Shown: piece by piece, positions 1-10,345 of the stretch
Position numbering within the stretch: the first letter of the stretch is position 1
Layout of the letters: each line of letters opens with the position of its first letter
Assembly (NCBI GenBank): GCA_020719385.1
Contig: DYQK01000022.1
Span: 1 to 37,018 of the forward strand
Reading direction: 5' to 3'
Source: Rikenella microfusus
Lineage (GTDB): Bacteria > Bacteroidota > Bacteroidia > Bacteroidales > DYQK01
DNA length: 37,018 nucleotides
Position numbers and translations under genes: made by a program
The notes under the pieces: generated by a model
What the model was told of the DNA's origin: nothing
The model's database searches: none
The model's input: the letters and a program-made list of their open reading frames with translations, nothing else

Positions 1-68
1 AAGGTAAACATTTTTTTCGAAAAAACAAATTTTTTCAATGTTTTTTCTTTTTTTTCAAAAAAATTTTT

Positions 69-95
69 ATCCCCTTTGCTAAAGACAAAGGGGAT
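69..95 (-). terminator. Rho-independent-like terminator of the broken T9SS gene
   Basis: Perfect 10-bp stem ATCCCCTTTG/CAAAGGGGAT with 7-nt loop, followed on the minus strand by a T-rich tract, just 3' of the stop at 121. Confidence 0.8.
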
Positions 96-120
96 TTAGA
101 ATTTAGTTAAAAACTCAATA

Positions 121-3100
121 TTATTTCACAACAAATTTGTGAATCTCAACTTTGTTGTTTTTTCTAATTTGCAAGAAATAAATTCCTTTCGCAAATTTCG
201 AAACATCAACATTCGTTTTTTCGCTTGTAATTGGTTGATTTACAAAGATTTTCCCATCAACATTTAAAATTGTAATGTACGAATTTCTCTCGGCTTCAAC
301 GGTTAATTGCGAGGAAACAGGATTCGGATAGATAGAAATTTTACTTTCAAAAGTATTTATTCCAAGAGCCGCAAGAATCAGGGTTTCAGTAATATCGGCG
401 TTTGTAACCGTTAAAGTTCCTCTTATTGTGTTGTAACCTGTTTTCCAAATTTGATACGGATAAGTACCTGCAGGAAGTAAATCTTCGATTTTTCCATTTG
501 CGTCAGTTAGAACAACGGTGTCAAGCATCGAAACAGAAGCATTTGCAATTGCTTTGTTTGCTTTATCTTTTACCACAAAAGTAACTTTGTAGATATTTTT
601 CAATGTTACCTGCAAAGAAGTATCATTTGAAAAATTTAACGTATCAACGAATGGAATATACAAATTTTCTTTCATCACAACGCAAGCATATTGCCCTTCA
701 TTTACATTATTGAGTGAAAGTTTGCCTTGTGCGTCTGTTGCTCCTGAATAAATTGTTGATGGATTTGCAATATTTTTTAAATAAATCGAAGCATTAGCGA
801 TAACATTTCCTTGTTCTTCTTTTACTGTGAAAGAAATTGTGCAAGTTTTTGTCGTAGGAACTAAAAGTACAGGCATTCCAACAGGAATATTAATTACTTT
901 CACTGTGCCGTTTGTTGTTGTGTAACCATCTTTCTCAACTTGATAAGTGTAATCTCCTGCTTTCGCTTCGAAAACTGCTTTCCCTTGAGCATCCGTAATC
1001 ATTGATTCGGAGTTAAAAGTAACAACTGCATCGGCGATAGGTTCGTTGTTGTTGATATTTAAAACGGAGAAAGTCACTGAATAAGTTGCTTCGCTGAGGA
1101 TAACATTGATAATTGTATCAGAATTTAATGTTAAACTTCCAGCAAAAGTGTTGAAACTTTCTTTTTCAACGGAGAAGGTATAAGTTTTTGGCAATAATTT
1201 CTCGACAATAACTTGTCCTTGTGCGTCAGTAGTGAAATTTTCCTCATTAATTTTCAAAATAGCACCTTCGAGAGTTGTTCCTAACGCATTTTTCACAATA
1301 AATGTTGCGTTGTAAGTAATTTTTTCCAAACTTATCTCGATAGTTGTATCAGAATTTAACGTTAAATTACCGTTAACTGCTTGATACGAGGTTTTTGTTA
1401 CGGAATAAGTGTACGAATTTTCTAAAACATTATTGAAAACTGCGATTCCTGATGCATTTGTGAGTTTTGTTACCGTGCCAAGAGTGATAACTGCTTCAGC
1501 AACAGGAGTAGTTCCTTCAATTACATTAAACGTAACATCATAAGTTCCTTGAGGATTTATTTCAATGAAATATATTTTTGTAGTGTAACCGTCTTCAGCA
1601 ACACTATGAAGTTGATAACCACTTTGCAAATCATTTGCAACGGTGATTCCGTCATTTTCATATATTTCATAACTTCCGTTTAAAGGTTCATCAACGTTCA
1701 ATTCAAATTCTGACAAAGTTGTTCCGAAAGGAATATTCGAGATAATTTCTGCACTGTCATCAACATTATAGATAGTCGAAGTAACGCAAGGATTATGGTT
1801 GACATTGTCTTCTTCTATCATTACGTCATCAACGTATAAAAGCCATTGTAACGCATCGCTAAATCCGTGGAATCCGAAGTAATAAACACCGTTGCTGTCG
1901 GGCGTGAACGGAGCAATATGTTCTATCCATTCCTCGTTGTTCATTTCTGTGTCATAAAACAAAGGTGAGGTAGTGTTCATTGCTGTTGAGTCGTTGTCTG
2001 TTCCGATGTAGACGCCCATTTTTTCTGTTGTTGAATTTTGATAAATTGCCACTTTGAACCAGAAACGGAGTGCGTAACTTTTTCCACCTTCGAGTTGCAT
2101 CGGCGGAGTAAATAACCAATCATTGTTGGGATGTAACATCGAAAAAGCAAGGTGCATTCCTTGATTTCCTGAATGTGCGTTGTTGGGATAAGTTGAGCTG
2201 TTGCGAATCATATCCCAAGATTGGAATTTTTCGTTTGCGTTTTGCAGCGACCAACCCATCGGATATTCGTAATGATATTGATAAGATTGATGCGAGACAA
2301 CATTCTCGAAACCTTCCATCCATGGAAAGTCGAAACTGTTGGGTCAGACATTGTTGAGAAATTCCATACAGGGCAGTTTAATGCATCGCCAACTGCGTTG
2401 TAAGGGACAATTTTCCAAAAATATGTTGTTGAATATTGAATGTCGAAGTTGCAAGCCCATGTTGTTGTGTCTTGTAAATCGATTCCGTTAGCGATACCGC
2501 GTCAAAGGCTTCGAACAAAGTTGGGTTATTTGCGAGAATAGTTGCGTTGAGAAGTAAATGATTATCTCCGTTGAAAGCACCGTTGATGTTAAACGTAACG
2601 GTTTGCGAGGGTGTTCCTGTTTCTGTTGCGTTCAAGCGAATCTCGATGGTGTCGCTTGCGTTTGGCTGAATAATGCTTCCTGTGTATGTTGTTGAAAATG
2701 GCGGATTTATACTTAATCCCGAAATATTTAACGCACCGTTTCCCCAATTTGAAACAACAACTTTTGTTGTTGTCGTTCCGTTCACAAATAATTCTCTAAA
2801 ATTATACAACGATGGAGAAATATGAATTTCAGGCGTGTTGTCAAGGTTTGAAACGGTAATATCGTCCAAGAAAAATTTATTGGTGTTTATCATTCCTTGA
2901 ATGTGAGCGAGATAATATCTCCAACGAAAATAAACATTATTTCCTGAATTTATTATGTAAATTTCGCGAACGTAATTTTGCATTGCAGCGGCAGTTGTCA
3001 ATGTGTCGAGAGTTTGCCAAGTGTTACCGCCGTCATAAGTTACTTCGAAAAATGTTGAATCTACGCTTCCTGAAACATACGATTTCCACCAGAAAGACAA

Positions 3101-4239
3101 AGACTTCGGTGCATCAATATTGAATTTTGGGGTCATCAAAGTGTAATAACCTGAATCCCAAGGAGTGCAATAAGCGCAGAAAGTGCTTTGATGAGCGTAA
3201 TTTGGTGTTGAATGATCGTTCATATGCCAAGAACCTGAACCCGTTGTCGGATAAGTCCAGCCAGAAAGTAACGGATAATTAATGTTTATTGTAAGCGAAT
3301 CTTCGCCTTCGAAACCCATTTCCCACGGAAAAGTTGAGATAACTGCTTGCGTTTTAAATTTCCAAAGCGGCGAGGTGCTGCTTGCTGAAGCGTTTTTCGC
3401 AACAACTTTCCAAAAATATCTCGTATTAGGTGTCAAAAGAGTCGTTGGGAACCGTAACGTCCGGGTGCAGTAACTGCTCCATTATCAACAACTTTCGCAG
3501 AAGCAGACAACAAGGCAACAGCAGCTGAATCTGTTGCAAAATACATATCATAAAAAGTTACTCCATCACCTAATTCGCAAGAAACTAAATCTGAAACAGA
3601 ATTCTTTACCGAATTGCTGACAGGAATTTCGCTTGTCGGAGTCGGAAGTCCTACGTAATACAAGCGAATGTCGGGCAAACCTGACGGATAAGGATTCAAA
3701 TATCCCGGCGTTGTTGGAAAACTAACATCATTTCCACTACTTTTATTGTCGTTAATTGTTGAAGTTGTTGCGTAAAAATTCGCATAAGACGCAGAACCAC
3801 TTCGATTTTCCCAATGTAAAATCAAATTATCGCTGCCGTTATAAGCGAAGGACGTAGATAACGCAATTTGATTCCAACCAGGGTTTAAAACTAAATTTCC
3901 TTCGAAAACTTTTGTGTAACCATTGCTTTCGGGATTTTCGTAACCCGCATCACCAAAAATGACTCGCGAATCATTTTTCAGATAAATTTTTTGATTATTG
4001 AACGTTTTTTGTGCATTTGTAGACATATTTATACTCAAATGCGTAATACTTTTTGCTGCACCGACAGCAGATTGCGGATAAATAGCCGAATACCACGCAT
4101 AATTCCACGAAGTATAAAATGGATAAGGATTATTCGTTTGATTTCCTACTCCAATTTCCACGTAACTTTGTGCCGACAAATTTAATATCGACAAGAAAAA
4201 CATCAACAAAATGCCAAGAGAAACTTTACAAAACTTCAT
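121..4239 (-). pseudogene. T9SS-secreted multidomain surface protein split by three frameshifts (ORFs 3433-4239, 2378-3436 and 121-2319)
   Basis: N-terminal signal peptide MKFCKVSLGILLMFFLSILNLSAQ; choice-of-anchor-like segments; about five repeated ~80-aa CarboxypepD_reg-like modules; C-terminal SKISIYPNPVSSQLTVEAE...KGIYFLQI sorting domain. Homologous text continues across the frames: '..TAPG-TLRFPTTLLTPNTRYFWKV', 'NGIDLQDTTTWACNFDIQYSTTYFWKIVPYNAVGDALNCPVWNFSTMSDPTVSTFPWMEGFEN'. Frames (mod 3) step 1>2>0>1, as expected for three -1 events. Confidence 0.8.
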
Positions 4240-4384
4240 AAACTGATTTTTTATTTGTTTTCTGAAAAATTTTAATGAGACAAAATTAAAAAAAAATGTT
4301 TAAAAAAAGAATAAAATGTAAATTATTTTTTTTAATTTAACTACAAAATAAAAACATTTTTCTATTCTGTGCAAGAGAAATATA

Positions 4385-4432
4385 GTTGAAGTTGCGAAAA
4401 TCGGGGTTGAAGTTGCAAAAATCGGGGTTGAA
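4385..4432. repeat. 21-bp tandem repeat, about 2.3 copies
   Basis: GTTGAAGTTGCGAAAATCGGG / GTTGAAGTTGCAAAAATCGGG / GTTGAA in the intergenic region between divergent genes. Confidence 0.8.
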
Positions 4433-4497
4433 ATAACATTTCGCAAATTTTTTTCATTTTATTTCTAATAAAATTCCCAATAAAAATTATTTATAAA

Positions 4498-4528
4498 TTT
4501 GTAAATTTTGAAAAATTTTGTATTTTTG
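4498..4528 (+). promoter_or_regulatory. Bacteroidetes primary-sigma promoter TTTG-N19-TATTTTTG
   Basis: TTTG at 4498-4501, 19-nt spacer, TATTTTTG at 4521-4528, 21 nt upstream of the ATG at 4550. Confidence 0.65.
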
Positions 4529-4549
4529 CGAAAAATTTTTAATGAAAAA

Positions 4550-5638
4550 ATGAAAAAATTATTTCAATTAGGTGCTTCGGTGCCGCAAAAAACTTTGCTC
4601 GCAATAGAAATTTTGGGATTAATATTTTTTCTCCTCGTTTGGTTTGTCATAACTTTTCCCGTTGAAAATACAGCAATTCAATTCTCCTCAAATAATGCGA
4701 AATTGCCTTCAACGTACAAATGGAAATTGCCCGATAACTCGCTGCAAAATTTCAACGGCGACAACGTTTTGATAAACGCAAAAACAGGAAATTACGAATT
4801 TACTTTTATTGACAGTTGCGGCTGCGAAATAAAAGCAACATTAAACGTTCCGAATAAAATTTCTGACAAAATCTCGAAAACTTTCGAAACGCAATGCAAA
4901 AAATCAAAGCAAAATATCACGCTTTCTGTCGATATTTTAACCAACAAAGACGGCTGGCTCGTCAGTAAAGGTACTTTGCCAACGCCGCAAAGCGTCATCA
5001 TTTCCTACGGCGACTTAATGAAGGATTTTGTCATTTGGGAAACAGGTTACTCATTGATATTAAACATCTTAGGTTATCTCGAAGCAATTTTATTCTCGAT
5101 AATATTAGGTTTTCTCATCGGATTAATACCGTTTTTCAGAGGACTTCTCAGCCGTTATGTGAACGCAATACGTTTTATTCCGCTAACCGCTGTAACAGGA
5201 ATTTTTATTGCATGGTTTAGTATTTATACAAATATGAAAGTGCAATTTCTTGCGTTTGGCATTTTTGTGTATCTTTTGCCTGTTGTTGTGCAACGCATTG
5301 ACGAAATTGAGAAAGTATATTTGCAAACGGCCTACACGCTTGGGGCGACAAAATGGCAAACTATCAAAGATATTTATTTCCCGTATGTTACCTCAAAAAT
5401 CATTGACGACATACGCGTCTTGACCGCAATCTCTTGGACTTACGTTATTATTGCAGAAATGTTAAACCAAACTGGCGGAATCGGAGCATTAATTTATTTG
5501 GCAGGAAGACAAAGCCGAATAGACAAAGTTTTTGCTTTGTTGTTGATAATCATAGTGATAGGAATTTTGCAAGACAAATTTTTCTCTTGGTTAGACAAAA
5601 TTTTATTTCCACACAAAACTCGAAAAACAGCAAAATAA
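4550..5638 (+). CDS. ABC transporter permease (SsuC/TauC-like BPD_transp_1) with an extracytoplasmic insert after TM1
   Basis: C-terminal permease core with the EAA-like loop 'AYTLGATKWQTIKDIYFPYVTSKIIDDIRV'. The start is moved from 4508 to 4550 because the -7 element (4521-4528) lies downstream of 4508. Confidence 0.8.
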   Translation: MKKLFQLGASVPQKTLLAIEILGLIFFLLVWFVITFPVENTAIQFSSNNAKLPSTYKWKLPDNSLQNFNGDNVLINAKTGNYEFTFIDSCGCEIKATLNVPNKISDKISKTFETQCKKSKQNITLSVDILTNKDGWLVSKGTLPTPQSVIISYGDLMKDFVIWETGYSLILNILGYLEAILFSIILGFLIGLIPFFRGLLSRYVNAIRFIPLTAVTGIFIAWFSIYTNMKVQFLAFGIFVYLLPVVVQRIDEIEKVYLQTAYTLGATKWQTIKDIYFPYVTSKIIDDIRVLTAISWTYVIIAEMLNQTGGIGALIYLAGRQSRIDKVFALLLIIIVIGILQDKFFSWLDKILFPHKTRKTAK

Positions 5639-5640
5639 AA

Positions 5641-6096
5641 ATGAAAAAACTTTTTTTCTTCCTAATTTTTTTGGGAATAATTGTTTCGAAAGCAAATTCT
5701 CAAACGAATAAAATTGATTTGAGTGAAATTATTTACTCTGTTTCGAATCCCGAATACGGGAAAATGCAGATTTCTCAAGATTCTCGTTTGCAAACAATAG
5801 TGAAAAAACACATTGAACGCAATGAAAAGCAAAATGGAATTTCAGGATGGAGAGTGCAGATTTTTTTGGGGTCAGGAAGCAACGCTCGCACACGCGCTCA
5901 AAAGGTAAAAACCGATTTTTTGGAAACTTATCTCGATTTAAAATGTTACATCGTTCACGAATCTCCGTATTTTAAAGTCCGAGTCGGCGATTTTCGTTCA
6001 CGCGTTGAAGCATTGAAATGTAAAAATCAACTTGAGAAACAATATCCGACTTGTTGGATAGTCAAAGACATCATTAATTTCCCAAAAATTGATTAA
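5641..6096 (+). CDS. SPOR-domain-like secreted protein
   Basis: Signal peptide MKKLFFFLIFLGIIVSKANSQ; 'GWRVQIFLGSGSNARTRAQKVKTDFLETYLDLKCYIVHESPYFKVRVGDFRSRVEALKCKNQLEKQYPTCWIVKD' fits SPOR. The ATG lies 2 nt after the permease stop. Confidence 0.8.
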   Translation: MKKLFFFLIFLGIIVSKANSQTNKIDLSEIIYSVSNPEYGKMQISQDSRLQTIVKKHIERNEKQNGISGWRVQIFLGSGSNARTRAQKVKTDFLETYLDLKCYIVHESPYFKVRVGDFRSRVEALKCKNQLEKQYPTCWIVKDIINFPKID

Positions 6097-6110
6097 TTTT
6101 TTTCCTAAAC

Positions 6111-6141
6111 TTCTGTCAGATTCTAAAAAAGTCTGACAGAA
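6111..6141. terminator. Hairpin terminator between convergent genes
   Basis: Perfect 10-bp stem TTCTGTCAGA/TCTGACAGAA with a T-rich 3' flank. Confidence 0.75.
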
Positions 6142-6170
6142 ATTGTTTTAATTTTTTTGAAAAAAAAATC

Positions 6171-6458
6171 TTAATTTTGTACAAATTCTCGAAATAAACC
6201 AAGTAAAAAATCTAATTTGGAGATATCGCCGCTTGCTTTAAAAACAGAATTTTTTATTTCTCTGCAAAACCAATCATTTTCTGATTTCTCAAAAAGTTGA
6301 AAAGGTAAATTTATTTGCTCAAATTCTGTTTCTCCCAAATCAATTTCAATATTCCATCCAGGATTATCAAGCGTTTCAATTCTTATTCCGTAAGAATGTT
6401 CTCTGTCGCCGTTGATTTGTGCAGCGAACCATTGTTGTAACCATTCAAAATTATTCAT
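6171..6458 (-). CDS. Imm53-family-like immunity protein
   Basis: 'MNNFEWLQQWFAAQINGDREHSYGIRIETLDNPGWNIEIDL' resembles the Imm53 signature (W-L-QW..Q..GDWEHSYGI.I.TLDNPGW...I.L). The ATG at 6458 overlaps the upstream stop at 6451. Confidence 0.75.
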   Translation of the reverse strand: MNNFEWLQQWFAAQINGDREHSYGIRIETLDNPGWNIEIDLGETEFEQINLPFQLFEKSENDWFCREIKNSVFKASGDISKLDFLLGLFREFVQN

Positions 6459-6768
6459 TGTCGTCAATTTTTTTATTGCATTCAGGAATTTCATCAGGAT
6501 TAGCAGGTCTCACTTCGCCCGGAATGTTTTTTTCGTGTACGTGAGGTGTTGGAATATTTTCTCCCGAAACTTTGTTAAAATGTTTATTTCCATACAAATC
6601 AACTCGTTTTACTTCATCAAATTTATTTGGATTCAAAACATTAACTACGTATGTTGCGTACCGCAAAATTATTCCCCATAAATCTTTGATAAAAGTTGTA
6701 TGGTCGCCATTTGCGTCTTTATTGGGTTCTAATTTTTGCCCTCTTGACATAATTTTTGTATTTTTCAA
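6451..6768 (-). CDS. Orphan polymorphic-toxin C-terminal domain protein (IPTPHVHE type)
   Basis: 'VKRVDLYGNKHFNKVSGENIPTPHVHEKNIPGEVRPANPDEIP' resembles polymorphic-toxin C-terminal domains; an Imm53-like gene overlaps its 3' end; no signal peptide or delivery domain. An alternative start is 6750. Confidence 0.55.
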   Translation of the reverse strand: MKNTKIMSRGQKLEPNKDANGDHTTFIKDLWGIILRYATYVVNVLNPNKFDEVKRVDLYGNKHFNKVSGENIPTPHVHEKNIPGEVRPANPDEIPECNKKIDDNE

Positions 6769-6782
6769 AAAATTTTTCGCGG

Positions 6783-6813
6783 CAAAATTAAGTTTTATTT
6801 TTTAATTTTCAAA
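6783..6813 (-). promoter_or_regulatory. Bacteroidetes promoter TTTG-N19-TAATTTTG for the toxin-immunity pair
   Basis: Reverse complement of 6783-6813: TTTG + 19 nt + TAATTTTG. Confidence 0.6.
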
Positions 6814-6860
6814 AAATTTTATTATCTTTGCAAAAATTTTCTTTTACTCAAAAAAGTTTT

Positions 6861-9800
6861 ATGAAAAAATTTTTGCTATTTTTTGTTTTTTTCGTTTTTT
6901 TAACAACATTTTTATTTTCACAAAACGAAAAACCTGAAATTTCTACGGCAAAATATTTCGATGTTTCAAAATCATTGCGAGAATATAAATCTGTGCCGAA
7001 AAAAAACCGTAAAGAAGTCGAAAATGAAAAATTTGTAAAAAAACCTCGCAAAAAAGATATTCCTGAGATTGATGCAGTGCGTCAAAATTCGATGGGAAAT
7101 CGAAAAATGCGTTCTCCGATGAGAAATTTCGATGGAATTGCGAATGCAAATAACTCAGGAGGCGGCGTTGTTCCTCCCGACACAAACGGCGATGTTGGTC
7201 CGAATCATTATGTTCAGTCTGTCAACGGAATGATTCAAGTCTTTGATAAACAAGGAAATACAATATTCGGTCCCGTTACTAACGCAACAATCTGGAGTGG
7301 TTTTTCAGGTCCTTGGAGTACGACCAATGACGGAGACCCAATTATTCTCTACGACGAAGAAGCAGATAGATGGCTCGTTTCGCAGTTTTCGGTCAACACT
7401 CCAAACGGAACGCAATGGGAATTAATGGCTATTTCTCAAACGCCCGACCCAACAGGTGCTTATTACCGCTACGCTTTTCAATTTCCTTATATGCCCGATT
7501 ATCCGAAATTTGGAATTTGGAGAGATGCGTTTTTTATGTCTTGCAATATGTTTCACAATAACGCTTTTGTCGGTGCAGGTGCCGCAGCAATGGAACGCGA
7601 ACAAATGATTCTCGGAAACCCTAACGCAAGAATGGTTTTTTTTCAAACACCTAATCTCCCTAATGGAAACGACTGCTACTCAATGTTACCCGCTGACTGC
7701 GATGGAATTTTTTCGCCCATCAACTCGCCAAATTTTTTCGTTTACTTTAACGATGACACTTACGGAAATAACGATGAATTAGTGATTTGGAATTTCTCTG
7801 TCAACTGGACTAACCCTTCACTTTCGACTTTCTCTAAAACAGCAAGACTTAATGTTGAAAGTTTCGACTCAAGATTTGGGAATTCAGGAGACGCAATATC
7901 GCAAAAAAATACAACAAAAAAACTTTGCTCGCTCTCCGACAGATTAATGCACCGCGTTCAATATCGAAATTTTGGGTCTTATCAAACCTTAGTTTTAAAT
8001 CATACCGTCGATGTAGGGACAAATCACGCAGGAATTCGGTGGTACGAACTTCGAAAAACCGATGCTGAATGGAGAATTTATCAGCAAGGAACATTTGCTC
8101 CCGACAATCTCAACCGTTGGATGGGAAGTATTGCGATGAACGGTGACGGTTCAATTGCTCTTGGTTACTCAGTTTCAGGTAACACTCTTTTCCCCTCGAT
8201 TCGTTACACAGGAAGAACAGAAAATGACTCGTTGGGACAAATGACTTTTGCGGAAGAAGTAATTTGTAACGGAAATGCTTCGCAAACCGCAGAAAGCCGA
8301 TGGGGCGATTATTCTATGATGAGTGTTGACCCAACCGATGACCGAACTTTTTGGTACACACAGGAATATGTGGATAATGTTACCTCGTGGTGTCCATGGA
8401 AAACAAAAATTGCTTCGTTTAATATCGGCGATGTGAACGCACCGTCAGGTTTCGCAGCAACAACATTGACTTTCAACTCTATAAAATTAAATTGGTTTAA
8501 CAATTCTTCGAGTGATTCGGTTTTAATTGCAACAAATTTCTCGAATGTTTTTGGAACTCCTGTGCGAAATTATCAAATTTCAGATACTTTGAACGGCGGC
8601 GGAACGGTAATATTTTTGGGCAAAGCAGATTCTTTTTTTCATACTTCGCTTTTGCCAAACACTCAATATTTCTATAAAATTTGGGCTAAAACAGGAAATT
8701 TAACGTATTCATCGGGAATAACAACTTCAGCAACAACATTTGAACTGCCGAAACCTTTGATTATCTCGCAAAATATTGGAGAAATTAATTACTCCTCAGC
8801 CGAGATAAATGCGGTGATTAACCCGAATAATTTGCCGACAACCTGCAAAATTGAGTACGGAATAATGTTGCCGTATAGTTTTTTGATTCCAATGTTACCC
8901 GACACTTTAACGGGAAATCAAAACATTTCTGTCTCTGCAAAAATTCCAAATTTAACCCCAAATACTGCGTATCATTGCAGAATTCTGGCGGCTAACGAGG
9001 CAGGGACAACAAATAGCAGCAATTTAACTTTTCGCACTTTGTCTTTGCCGCAAATTTCGTTTTTAGTAAAAAATACAGATTCTTTGCCCTTGAGAAATGT
9101 TAAAATTGTTTTGAAAAATGACACTTTATTCACCGATTCATTGGGCAAAGCAACTTTTCTCAATGTTTTTCCCGCCGACAGCGTTGATTTTTCGATTTCG
9201 AAAACACTTTTTAAAACGATTTTTGGAAAAATAAATATTCCCGATTCGAGTGTTACGTTCAATTTTGTTTTGCTGCCGCAAACTTTTCAAGTGACATTTT
9301 TAGTAAAAGATTCGTTAAATCAAGCAGTTTCTGATGCAAAAATTTCGTTTAATTATCAGATTTCTCACACAAATTTGAGTGGAATTTCGATTTTTGAAAA
9401 TATTTTACCGACTCAGAATTTAATATTTGAGATTTCGAAAATTGGTTTTATTTCACAAAAAGATTCGTTAAATCTTGATTCGACAAATATTTCGAAAGAA
9501 ATTGTTTTGCGAAAGGAAAAATATCGACTAACATTCGCAATTATCGATTCTTTGTCTCAAGTTATTGAAAATGCAAAAGTTACGTTGCAGAAATATGGCG
9601 AAAAATTGAGTGATTCTTTGGGAAAAGTAAATTTTGAGAATATTTTTTCGTTTGAAAAGTTAAATTTTCAAGTTTCAGCGACAGATTTTTCTACATTTAA
9701 CGATTCTATTTCGGTGACAAATACAAATATTTCTCGCAAAATTGTGTTAAAACGCAATTTTTTTCACGTTGATAGTGTGCGAATTTTTCCGCGGGACTCA

Positions 9801-10295
9801 AGTTTCGAAAATTCGATTACTCTTTTTGCCCGAATTTTTCCGCAAAATGCGACTAACAAACGAGTTTTTTGGAATATTTCAAATGATTTTGCAAGAATTT
9901 TAGAGCAAAATGATAGTTCGGCAAGAATTTCTGTTACTTCAATAAATTCGCATTCGAAAAATGTTTATGTTTCTGCAAAAACGGAGGACGGCAATAAAAC
10001 GGATTCGCTTTATTTGAGAATTTTTGTTTCAAATATCGAAAAATTGGAGAAATTTGGCATTTCTGTTCAGCCGAATCCTGCAAAAGAATCGTTTTTTGTG
10101 AAAAATATCTCAAATAAAAAGTTTAAAACTTTTGAGTTAACGATGTTTGACAATTTGGGCAAGGCAAAACTTCGCAAAACACTTTCAAATTCGGAGAGTA
10201 ATGAAATTCGCGTTTCAGGTTTTGCAAAAGGCGTTTATTTGTTGCAGTTTAATCTTGATAATCAAGTTGTTACGACCAAAATTGTTATTGAGTAA
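6861..10295 (+). CDS. T9SS-secreted surface protein with repeated CarboxypepD_reg-like and Ig-like modules
   Basis: Signal peptide MKKFLLFFVFFVFLTTFLFSQ; 'GGGVVPPDTNGDVGPNHYVQSVN' N-domain; Fn3-like segments; three repeated beta modules; C-terminal 'FGISVQPNPAKESFFVKN...KGVYLLQFN' sorting domain. The start is moved from 6828 because the -7-like TATCTTTG lies at 6823-6830. Confidence 0.85.
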   Translation: MKKFLLFFVFFVFLTTFLFSQNEKPEISTAKYFDVSKSLREYKSVPKKNRKEVENEKFVKKPRKKDIPEIDAVRQNSMGNRKMRSPMRNFDGIANANNSGGGVVPPDTNGDVGPNHYVQSVNGMIQVFDKQGNTIFGPVTNATIWSGFSGPWSTTNDGDPIILYDEEADRWLVSQFSVNTPNGTQWELMAISQTPDPTGAYYRYAFQFPYMPDYPKFGIWRDAFFMSCNMFHNNAFVGAGAAAMEREQMILGNPNARMVFFQTPNLPNGNDCYSMLPADCDGIFSPINSPNFFVYFNDDTYGNNDELVIWNFSVNWTNPSLSTFSKTARLNVESFDSRFGNSGDAISQKNTTKKLCSLSDRLMHRVQYRNFGSYQTLVLNHTVDVGTNHAGIRWYELRKTDAEWRIYQQGTFAPDNLNRWMGSIAMNGDGSIALGYSVSGNTLFPSIRYTGRTENDSLGQMTFAEEVICNGNASQTAESRWGDYSMMSVDPTDDRTFWYTQEYVDNVTSWCPWKTKIASFNIGDVNAPSGFAATTLTFNSIKLNWFNNSSSDSVLIATNFSNVFGTPVRNYQISDTLNGGGTVIFLGKADSFFHTSLLPNTQYFYKIWAKTGNLTYSSGITTSATTFELPKPLIISQNIGEINYSSAEINAVINPNNLPTTCKIEYGIMLPYSFLIPMLPDTLTGNQNISVSAKIPNLTPNTAYHCRILAANEAGTTNSSNLTFRTLSLPQISFLVKNTDSLPLRNVKIVLKNDTLFTDSLGKATFLNVFPADSVDFSISKTLFKTIFGKINIPDSSVTFNFVLLPQTFQVTFLVKDSLNQAVSDAKISFNYQISHTNLSGISIFENILPTQNLIFEISKIGFISQKDSLNLDSTNISKEIVLRKEKYRLTFAIIDSLSQVIENAKVTLQKYGEKLSDSLGKVNFENIFSFEKLNFQVSATDFSTFNDSISVTNTNISRKIVLKRNFFHVDSVRIFPRDSSFENSITLFARIFPQNATNKRVFWNISNDFARILEQNDSSARISVTSINSHSKNVYVSAKTEDGNKTDSLYLRIFVSNIEKLEKFGISVQPNPAKESFFVKNISNKKFKTFELTMFDNLGKAKLRKTLSNSESNEIRVSGFAKGVYLLQFNLDNQVVTTKIVIE

Positions 10296-10298
10296 ACT

Positions 10299-10331
10299 AA
10301 AAAGTCATCGCTTTTTTGCGATGACTTTTTT
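10299..10331. terminator. Bidirectional hairpin terminator
   Basis: AAAAAGTCATCGC tttttt GCGATGACTTTTTT between convergent genes. Confidence 0.85.
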
Positions 10332-10345
10332 TATAGAAAAAAATA

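Noticed and set aside
5434-5640. Extended N-terminus of the SPOR-domain ORF
   Set aside because: It overlaps the permease coding sequence out of frame; a signal peptide starts cleanly at 5641, 2 nt after the permease stop.
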